The notes beneath the pieces are model-generated. The model was not told the origin of the DNA and did not search any database. It worked only from the letters and a program-made list of their open reading frames with translations. A program made the translations under genes and the position numbers. A stretch of DNA of 11,299 nt from Chloroflexota bacterium (GTDB lineage: Bacteria; Chloroflexota; Anaerolineae; Anaerolineales; Villigracilaceae). The stretch covers positions 1 to 11,299 of the forward strand of contig JAJYOO010000043.1 in the NCBI GenBank assembly GCA_021796155.1, in the 5' to 3' direction. Of this stretch, positions 5,709 to 11,299 are shown piece after piece; the first letter of the stretch is position 1; each line of letters opens with the position of its first letter.

Positions 5709-8194
5709 CATGACACCTTTACGTTCACGCGAATTTCTTTTGTGCCTTCAAGCGGCAGTGGGATGATGTCGCCCTCGATGGATTTTCCGTCCACTTCGAG
5801 TCTGACTTCATTACCCGCGCCTGTTCTTTCGACGTGAATCACGTATCGGACTCCCCGATAGCGGCGCGTCGCTTCGAAGCCATTCCACGCTGACGGAATG
5901 ACTGGCGCGACCTGCAAGCCGTCATACGTTGGGCGGATTCCAAGAATCCATTGTGTGATGGCGACGTAATTCCATGAAGCAGTTCCCGTCAGCCATGAAT
6001 TTTTTGCTTCGCCGGGAGTTAGCGCATCTTTGCCCGCGATCATCTGAGCATAAACGTATGGTTCGCACTTATGTATTTCGCTCACCCCTTCACGCGCCGA
6101 TGGGTTGATTCGCAAATAATAATCATGCGCTTTATCGCCGCGTCCAATCTTTGCTTCGGCGATCATGATCCATGGATTGGTGTGACAGAAGACTCCTGCA
6201 TTCTCCTTGTATCCCGGCGGATAAGATGAAATCTCGCCGAGACGCAAATAATATTTTGTGAATGCAGGTTGATGTAAAACAATTCCGTGTGGAGTTGCCA
6301 AACGCTCCGCGACGGTGTCCAATGCACATCGCGCGTGGCCGTCATCCACGCCGAGTCCTGCCATCACGCAGATTCCCTGCGGCTCGATGAAGATTCGGCC
6401 TTCAACATTTTCCTTCGAGCCAAGCGCATGACCGAAATCATCGTACGCGCGGCGGAACCAGTCGCCATCCCAACCGTGATTCCAAATGGCGGATTCCATG
6501 TCTTCAGCAAAATACAGATAAGCTTTTGATGAAAGAGGAAAGATGAAAGAATCCCGTCTTTCTTCTTTCGTCTTTCTTGCGAGCTCCTCCATTTCTTTAG
6601 CTGCCAACACAAACAGACCGGCAATAAACACGCTCTCCGCAACCTTTCCTTCTTTGTTCGTTGTGGTTTGAAAGGATTGACCTGGCGCATCGGAAAAGCA
6701 ATTCAAATTCAAGCAGTCGTTCCAGTCGGCACGACCGATCAGCGGCAACCCGTGTGGGCCGAGACGCTCCAGCGTGTATTGGATGGAGCGTTGCAGGTGT
6801 TCCATTAAAGGCGTTTCAGAACCGGATTGGTTATCAAACGGAATGCATTCATCGAGAATGTTCCAATCGCCTGTTTCTTTGATGTAAGCTGTAACCGACA
6901 ATATCAACCAAAGCGGATCATCATTAAAGCTAGAGCCAATGTCATCATTGCCGCGTTTGGTCAAGGGCTGATATTGATGATAAGCCCCACCACTTGGCAA
7001 TTGCGTCGCTGCCAAATCAAGGATGCGTTCCCGAGCGCGCTCAGGAATAAATTGTGCAAAGCCAAGCAGGTCTTGATTTGAATCGCGAAAGCCCATGCCG
7101 CGCCCAATGCCTGATTCGAAATAGGAAGCCGAGCGCGATAGGTTGAATGTCGTCATCACTTGATACGCGTTCCAAATGTTCACCATGCGGTTTGTGTGAA
7201 CGTCAGGCGTAACGACTTGCAACGTATCAAGCAATCCACCCCAATAATGACGCAAAGCCTGAAATGCTGATTCAACTTCGTCCGCTTTCAAATATTGTGC
7301 GATGATGGGTTTGATGAATCGCTTGTTGACGATTTGCGAATCGGGTGGATCAAATTTTTCATCTTTAGGATTTTCATGATAACCGAGAATGATGATGATC
7401 TTTTTTTGTTCGCCCGGCATCAACTGGACTTTGACGTGTTGCGCGCTAATAGGTTGCCATCCGTGCGCGATCGAATTGGATGCTTGACCGGTTTCTACAA
7501 CTAATGGCGAATCCCAGCCGCGATATGGGCCTAGAAAAGCATCACGTTGTGTGTCGAAACCAGCTAATGGTTCAGAGCAGGCGAAATATGCGAAATGATC
7601 GCGGCGCTCTCGATATTCAGTTTTATGATAAATAACACCATCCTCGATTTCTACTTCACCAATTGAATAATTTCTTTGGAAGTTTGTTGCGTCGTCTTGC
7701 GCGTCCCATAGGCAAAATTCGACTACTGAGAAAACGGAAAGGTTTGCTTTGTTGGGGCGATGATTCGTTAGTGTCAATTCCCAAATCTCAAGGCTTTCAC
7801 CCAACGGCACAAAATAACGGGTCTGCGCTTCTATTTCCGAATATTTTGAACGAATGATGGTGTAACCCAATCCGTGGCGGCATTCGTAAAAATTCAATCG
7901 GTGGCGCGTCGGCATCCATGTCGGCGACCAGTAAACAGGTCCGGAAAGAAGCGAAGAGGAATCGTTATCGCGCAGATACAGAAAACGTCCACCCGAATCC
8001 AACGGCGCGTCATTATACCGATAGCGGATCAATCTTCTTAAGCGCGCGTCTTTATAAAATGAATATCCACCGCCCGTGTTGGAGATCAACCCGAAATAAT
8101 TTTCGCATCCGAGATAGTTGATCCAGGGCAGGGGAGTATCGGGACGTTCGATAACGTACTCGCGGTGTTCATCGTCAAAATGGCCGTAACGCAT
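5708..8194 (-). CDS. cbp: GH94 cellobiose phosphorylase
   Basis: An 828-residue inverting phosphorylase (EC 2.4.1.20 expected) that splits cellobiose with inorganic phosphate into alpha-glucose 1-phosphate and glucose in the cytoplasm. The whole length matches the cellobiose phosphorylase pattern as I remember it from Thermotoga: an N-terminal beta-sandwich opening MRYGHFDDEHREYV with INYLG (25-29) and GGGYSFYKDARLRR (41-54); then an (alpha/alpha)6 barrel with SRSASYFESG (353-362), GFRDSNQDLLGF (368-379), the catalytic-Asp motif ADWNDCLNLN (489-498), the acceptor-site EPQG (604-607) and PPGYKENAGVF (659-669); and LGIRPTYDGL near the end. Length is normal for the family. One loop, about residues 540-555, is longer than in Thermotoga and is encoded by a heptad inverted repeat. 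TGAGG four bases before the ATG gives a tight but usable ribosome site. The stop overlaps the start of the next GH94 gene. Confidence in both family and substrate is high. Confidence 0.95.
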   Translation of the reverse strand: MRYGHFDDEHREYVIERPDTPLPWINYLGCENYFGLISNTGGGYSFYKDARLRRLIRYRYNDAPLDSGGRFLYLRDNDSSSLLSGPVYWSPTWMPTRHRLNFYECRHGLGYTIIRSKYSEIEAQTRYFVPLGESLEIWELTLTNHRPNKANLSVFSVVEFCLWDAQDDATNFQRNYSIGEVEIEDGVIYHKTEYRERRDHFAYFACSEPLAGFDTQRDAFLGPYRGWDSPLVVETGQASNSIAHGWQPISAQHVKVQLMPGEQKKIIIILGYHENPKDEKFDPPDSQIVNKRFIKPIIAQYLKADEVESAFQALRHYWGGLLDTLQVVTPDVHTNRMVNIWNAYQVMTTFNLSRSASYFESGIGRGMGFRDSNQDLLGFAQFIPERARERILDLAATQLPSGGAYHQYQPLTKRGNDDIGSSFNDDPLWLILSVTAYIKETGDWNILDECIPFDNQSGSETPLMEHLQRSIQYTLERLGPHGLPLIGRADWNDCLNLNCFSDAPGQSFQTTTNKEGKVAESVFIAGLFVLAAKEMEELARKTKEERRDSFIFPLSSKAYLYFAEDMESAIWNHGWDGDWFRRAYDDFGHALGSKENVEGRIFIEPQGICVMAGLGVDDGHARCALDTVAERLATPHGIVLHQPAFTKYYLRLGEISSYPPGYKENAGVFCHTNPWIMIAEAKIGRGDKAHDYYLRINPSAREGVSEIHKCEPYVYAQMIAGKDALTPGEAKNSWLTGTASWNYVAITQWILGIRPTYDGLQVAPVIPSAWNGFEATRRYRGVRYVIHVERTGAGNEVRLEVDGKSIEGDIIPLPLEGTKEIRVNVKVS
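5716..5720 (-). promoter_or_regulatory. Ribosome binding site deciding the start of the second GH94 gene
   Basis: AAAGG on the minus strand lies inside the last codons of the cellobiose phosphorylase gene. It is 4 bases from the first ATG (5711) and 7 bases from the second (5708). Normal spacing and the family N-terminus MRYG both favour the second. Confidence 0.5.
6531..6576. repeat. Inverted heptad array (GAAAGAn)3 / (nTCTTTC)3 inside the phosphorylase gene
   Basis: On the plus strand three exact GAAAGA units begin at 6531, 6538 and 6545, each 7 bases apart. After a 6-base centre (ATCCCG, 6551-6556) come three exact TCTTTC units at 6557, 6564 and 6571. The two 20-base arms mirror each other exactly except at the spacer bases between units. 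The array is in frame and encodes about residues 540-555 of the cellobiose phosphorylase (RKTKEERRDSFIFPLS), a charged stretch followed by a short hydrophobic one in a region that varies among relatives. It looks like a small repeat element accommodated in a surface loop. Confidence 0.8.
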
Positions 8195-8233
8195 GATGCC
8201 TCAAAAGATCGAATATTGTAGATTGATGACAAA

Positions 8234-8255
8234 GAGAGTTTGTGCAACGACTCTC
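8234..8255. repeat. Small inverted repeat in cellobiose phosphorylase leader
   Basis: GAGAGT at 8234-8239 is inverted as ACTCTC at 8250-8255, with ten bases between. In minus-strand transcription it comes directly after the long hairpin and is followed only by a short CTTTGTC stretch. A TACAAT hexamer, resembling a -10 box, lies a few bases further on, but I find no -35 box at normal spacing. It could be an operator or part of a leader structure; the evidence is only the symmetry. Confidence 0.25.
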
Positions 8256-8262
8256 GGGCCGT

Positions 8263-8296
8263 CTAGTCCCGCAGCCGGATTCGGTTGCGGGACTAG
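8263..8296. repeat. Long hairpin between GH3 gene and cellobiose phosphorylase gene
   Basis: An inverted repeat with 14-base arms at 8263-8276 and 8283-8296, starting CTAGTCCCGC and ending GCGGGACTAG. The 6-base loop is GGATTC and there is one mismatch (8274/8285). A further GGCC at 8257-8260 faces GGCC at 8301-8304, which could lengthen the stem across a bulge. It lies 73 bases after the GH3 stop and 68 bases before the phosphorylase start. No T-run follows it on the minus strand, so it does not look like a classical intrinsic terminator. It may instead protect or divide the transcript, or be a copy of a dispersed palindromic repeat. Confidence 0.7.
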
Positions 8297-8369
8297 GGGA
8301 GGCCGCATGCCCCTAAATGAAACATGAGGAGAAAGAGAATCGGAAGCATCTGCGGTAGCAACCAAGGTT

Positions 8370-10646
8370 TTATTTGCCTGTTGCATGGACCTGTGTGAGC
8401 AGCTCATCTACCAGCTCTTCAGGTGATGTGGAAAGCATGCTTTGCTGAAACTCGAGCACGCCGAGTAGAGGCATGTCCATCATAAACCCCATCGGATCCT
8501 GCCCTGTTTGCTCAGTATCGTTTTTGCCAAATATTGTCTCTATGTGAGCGATCATTTGCTGGTAAAGAGGGGTAAGAACATCCTTGCCGCGCGGATCGTC
8601 CAGCCATTCGCACAACGTTGACTCGCGATTCAAGATACTTGGCAGTTCAAGCGTAGATTGAAGTGTAACAGTCAGGGTGTGGCGGATATCGGCGGATGAT
8701 GAGCCGATCAGGATATCAAACTCGCTATCCTCGGTGATCCATTGTTTGTAGGCGGGATGGTAATAGGCAAAGGCGCGGAAATCGAGCTTGAGAGTCGCTG
8801 TCTTGGTCTCGCCAGGCTGGAGTTCAACTTTAGCAAACGCTTTAAGCTCCTTGGGCGGACGGACCAGCTTTGATTTATGTTCGTGTACATAAACCTGAAC
8901 TACTTCCTTGCCAGCCGCGTTACCGGTGTTCATTACATCCACCGAAAGACTCGAGCCGTCTACATCCTTGAAAGTTTCGGCGGATACTTTAGGATTGCTA
9001 TACGTGAAATTGGTATAACTCAACCCATAACCAAATGGAAACTGCACTGAAATTTGTTTTGCCTCATAATAACGATATCCGACAAAGATGCCCTCACCAT
9101 AACGTACCCTGCCATTTTCCCCTGGATAATTGAGGTAGGCAGGTGTATCTACTAATTTCAAAGCGAAGGTCTCTGTTAATTTGCCAGAGGGATTGACTTT
9201 CCCAAAAAGAATATCAGCAATAGCGCCGCCACCAGCCTGGCCCATCATCCAAGCTTCAAGGACGGCAGCCGGACCATCAATCCATTCACTCATCACGACC
9301 GGAGCGCCGTTATTGAGAATCACAACAGTATTTGGCTGGGTCGCGGTGACTGCTTTAATCAGCATGATCTGTTGTTGAGTCAGGTCGAGATCAATTCGAT
9401 CATAGCCTTCCGACTCCTTGGATGCAGGCAAAGAAACATAAAGCAAGGCTACATCCGCTGAATGAGCATTTTTGACAGCTTCATCAATGAGAGGCTGTGC
9501 AATCGTTTCATCTTTACAATAACCGTCAGCATAAGTCAATTTGGCATTCCCGGCTAATTTTTGTAGTTCATCGAAAGGAATATCAACCTGAGTTGGGTTG
9601 ATATGTGAGCTGCCTCCGCCTTGATAGTATGCTTCCCTCGCTGCGCGACCGATGACTGCGATGCTGCTCGGATTCTTCAACGGAAGGATTCCGTTATTCT
9701 TTAGAAGAACCATGCCTTCGCCCGCGACTTTACGCGCCAACGCGTGGTGAGCAGCAATGTCGAATGGATCGCCCTTTTTTGTTTCGGCAGCTTTGAAGAT
9801 GATCTGCAATATGCGTCGAACTGATTCGTCCAAGACTAATTCGCTTAACTCGCCCGAATGAACTGCATCAATGACCGCTTGCACGCGTCGTTTCCTTGGA
9901 CCGGGCATTTCGAGATCGAGACCGGCTTTCAGGGCGGCAACTCTATCGAGCACCGCGCCCCAATCAGAAACAACAAGGCCATCAAAACCCCATTCATCCT
10001 TGAGTATATCTGTCAGCAGTTTGTGATTCTCAGAGGAGAATGTGCCGTTGATCTTGTTGTAAGAGCACATCACTGTCCAAGGTTCGGCCTGTTTGGCCGC
10101 GGCTTCGAAGGCTGGAAGATAAATCTCGCGCAAGGTGCGTTCATCCATCTCCGCGCTGATGGTGGAACGCTGATGTTCCTGATTGTTTCCTGCAAAATGT
10201 TTGAGCGAGGTTCCTATGCCTTTGCTTTGCACACCATTGATAAAACTGGCTGCCATTTGCCCGGTAAGATAAGGATCTTCTGAGTAGTATTCAAAATTTC
10301 GTCCGCACAAAGGCGTTCGCTTCATGTTCACGCCGGGACCGAGAATTACATCTACATTTAAAGCAATGCATTCTTCCGCGATTGCCTCGCCAAGTTGGTG
10401 AATCAAATCCACGTTCCAAGTGGATGCCATGCACGCGGCGGTGGGGAAGCAGATTGCTGAGACGCTGGTGGACACGAGGGTGTGCACATCTTCGACGCGT
10501 CGCACGCCATGTGGTCCGTCTGAAACAGTCATTTCTGGAATGCCGAGGCGTTCAACAGGTGTCGTTGTCCATGCACTGGCTCCAGTACATAGCGCGGCCT
10601 TTTCTTCGAGAGTCATTTGTTTGAGAAGATCGTCAATGTGTGACAT
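8370..10646 (-). CDS. GH3 beta-glucosidase (BglX-type), cytoplasmic
   Basis: A 758-residue glycoside hydrolase family 3 enzyme expected to release glucose from the non-reducing end of beta-glucosides and cello-oligosaccharides. The N-terminal (alpha/beta)8 domain (about 1-290) holds the substrate-binding GRNFEYYSEDP (115-125), Lys149-His150 in LKHFAGNNQE, and the nucleophile Asp228 in VVSDWGA. The second alpha/beta domain begins near GMVLLKNNGILPLKN (311-325); Glu413 in ESEGYDR is the likely acid/base residue. FPFGYGLSYT (536-545) leads into a fibronectin III-like domain (about 550-660). A tail of ~95 residues with a MGFMMDMP stretch follows, as in a subgroup of GH3 proteins. There is no PA14 insertion, signal peptide or membrane segment, so it probably acts on imported sugars. 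AAGGA at 10654-10658, 7 bases ahead of the ATG, supports this start. It sits between a GH-A hydrolase and a cellobiose phosphorylase. Specificity for beta-xyloside or other beta-glycosides cannot be excluded. Confidence 0.95.
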   Translation of the reverse strand: MSHIDDLLKQMTLEEKAALCTGASAWTTTPVERLGIPEMTVSDGPHGVRRVEDVHTLVSTSVSAICFPTAACMASTWNVDLIHQLGEAIAEECIALNVDVILGPGVNMKRTPLCGRNFEYYSEDPYLTGQMAASFINGVQSKGIGTSLKHFAGNNQEHQRSTISAEMDERTLREIYLPAFEAAAKQAEPWTVMCSYNKINGTFSSENHKLLTDILKDEWGFDGLVVSDWGAVLDRVAALKAGLDLEMPGPRKRRVQAVIDAVHSGELSELVLDESVRRILQIIFKAAETKKGDPFDIAAHHALARKVAGEGMVLLKNNGILPLKNPSSIAVIGRAAREAYYQGGGSSHINPTQVDIPFDELQKLAGNAKLTYADGYCKDETIAQPLIDEAVKNAHSADVALLYVSLPASKESEGYDRIDLDLTQQQIMLIKAVTATQPNTVVILNNGAPVVMSEWIDGPAAVLEAWMMGQAGGGAIADILFGKVNPSGKLTETFALKLVDTPAYLNYPGENGRVRYGEGIFVGYRYYEAKQISVQFPFGYGLSYTNFTYSNPKVSAETFKDVDGSSLSVDVMNTGNAAGKEVVQVYVHEHKSKLVRPPKELKAFAKVELQPGETKTATLKLDFRAFAYYHPAYKQWITEDSEFDILIGSSSADIRHTLTVTLQSTLELPSILNRESTLCEWLDDPRGKDVLTPLYQQMIAHIETIFGKNDTEQTGQDPMGFMMDMPLLGVLEFQQSMLSTSPEELVDELLTQVHATGK

Positions 10647-10684
10647 ATTGAATTCCTTGAAACAAGAAAATGAAAAGCCTGGAC

Positions 10685-11299
10685 TTAGATGCTTTGGACT
10701 CCCTGTAAATATTGCTGATACAAGTTAGTCGAATTGCTGAGTGGTTCTTTATAAAACTCATCGGGGTTGACGGATAATTTCGCGTACTCAGGTATAGGAA
10801 GTACTTGTGGCTTCGTTCTTGAAAATTCTTTAATTACATTGGCATGCGGTTTCAACGAACCATCTGGTCGCACCAAACCGAAGAAGCGTTCATGTTTGGC
10901 ATTCTGACAAGGAGGCAGTTCCCACAATTCAGGAACGTAATCTGCATAGCACCACAGCATAGCTCCAGTAGCGCCACTGTTTTGCAATTTCGGAAGCACA
11001 AGACCGATGTACTCAGCGAAGTCCTCTTCGCTTGCCATAAACTGCTCGCGCTTGCGCCCATTGGTTTCGGTCCATGACCAAGTATGAGATGGTTCGCCGG
11101 GGTTCGCAGTGCATCCTCCAAACTCCTCCATCAGAACCGGCTTTCCACATAAGGCGGCAGTTAGCGCGCAGGTAAACGGAACAAAATCCGGGTCCAAAGG
11201 TTGACGCGCCCAAGGCGTATACATCGGATAGGAATGCATAACTGCTACATCGGTTTGCGCGAAGACTTTATCAATGCGAAGTCCGTTATCACGATGAAG
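10685..11299 (-). CDS. Clan GH-A (GH5-like) glycoside hydrolase, C-terminal part only
   Basis: This reading frame enters from the right edge and ends at a TAA at 10685-10687, so only the last ~204 residues are visible; the first in-window ATG (11239) is internal. The visible part starts inside a TIM barrel. The segment VAVMHSYP is typical of a barrel strand in clan GH-A glycosidases. It is followed by PVLMEEFGG, in which the Glu before Phe-Gly (codon about 11123-11125) is the expected catalytic nucleophile, and by GAMLWCYAD near the barrel end, where these enzymes keep an active-site Trp. The tail 'FFGLVRPDGSLKPHA' is common at the end of such domains. Family knowledge says these are retaining beta-glycosidases, often acting on mannan, glucan or their oligosaccharides; I cannot fix the substrate. 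It precedes the GH3 gene by 38 bases on the same strand, so the two are probably co-transcribed. Secretion cannot be judged because the N-terminus is missing. Other clan GH-A families remain possible. Confidence 0.8.
   Translation of the reverse strand, partial: LHRDNGLRIDKVFAQTDVAVMHSYPMYTPWARQPLDPDFVPFTCALTAALCGKPVLMEEFGGCTANPGEPSHTWSWTETNGRKREQFMASEEDFAEYIGLVLPKLQNSGATGAMLWCYADYVPELWELPPCQNAKHERFFGLVRPDGSLKPHANVIKEFSRTKPQVLPIPEYAKLSVNPDEFYKEPLSNSTNLYQQYLQGVQSI

Noticed and set aside
5199..5837. 212-residue open frame on the plus strand across the two GH94 genes
   Set aside because: It lies wholly antisense to two strongly supported genes, has low-complexity Ser/Arg-rich content and no recognisable motif.
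8263..8296. Intrinsic terminator after the GH3 gene
   Set aside because: The stem is strong, but neither strand has a T-run directly after it.
8201..8407. 68-residue minus-strand frame covering the GH3 3' end and the intergenic hairpin
   Set aside because: It overlaps the GH3 end in another frame, reads through the hairpin and shows no protein-like pattern.
9858..10283. 141-residue open frame on the plus strand inside the GH3 gene
   Set aside because: Antisense to conserved GH3 catalytic-domain codons; no family resemblance and no ribosome site that stands out.
1..11299. CRISPR array, tRNA or rRNA gene, insertion sequence, prophage genes
   Set aside because: No regularly spaced direct repeats with unique spacers, no cloverleaf-like or rRNA-like stretch, and no transposase or integrase motif were seen on either strand.

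Overview
The window is a compact stretch of bacterial DNA of medium GC content in which every gene I can support lies on the minus strand, so transcription runs from the right edge to the left edge. Nothing fixes the host. The cellobiose phosphorylase is closely Thermotoga-like, and the gene style and operon content would suit a fermentative saccharolytic bacterium, perhaps an anaerobic Chloroflexota such as Anaerolineae. That placement is a low-confidence inference. I see no tRNA, rRNA, CRISPR array, insertion sequence, transporter or regulator gene.

Right block (11299 to 2882): beta-glucoside breakdown. In transcription order it holds the 3' end of a clan GH-A (GH5-like) glycoside hydrolase; a GH3 beta-glucosidase of 758 residues; a 175-base gap with a long hairpin; a GH94 cellobiose phosphorylase of 828 residues; a second GH94 phosphorylase of about 800 residues with a different acceptor-site signature; and a small cupin. 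The last three are joined by a 1- or 4-base overlap and a 1-base gap. No complete enzyme here has a signal peptide, so imported cello-oligosaccharides are probably cut in the cytoplasm both by hydrolysis (GH3) and by phosphorolysis (GH94, yielding glucose 1-phosphate).

Left block (2703 to 3): an unusual trio. After a 178-base gap comes a 413-residue TIM-barrel sugar isomerase/epimerase-like protein that carries an insertion of about 130 residues. It is followed by a complete LuxS-family protein that keeps the catalytic core but has changed residues where homocysteine is bound. Three bases later starts a sedoheptulose-7-phosphate-cyclase/dehydroquinate-synthase-family enzyme that stops at a TAG codon about 70-110 residues early, right at the window edge. 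LuxS normally belongs to the activated methyl cycle. Its close coupling to a cyclitol-forming cyclase and a sugar isomerase points to a possibly undescribed sugar or cyclitol pathway, and this is the most interesting part of the window.

Other structures: inside the cellobiose phosphorylase gene there is a symmetrical inverted array of three GAAAGA units facing three TCTTTC units, which encodes an extra loop. A 14-bp-stem hairpin lies between the GH3 gene and the cellobiose phosphorylase gene.
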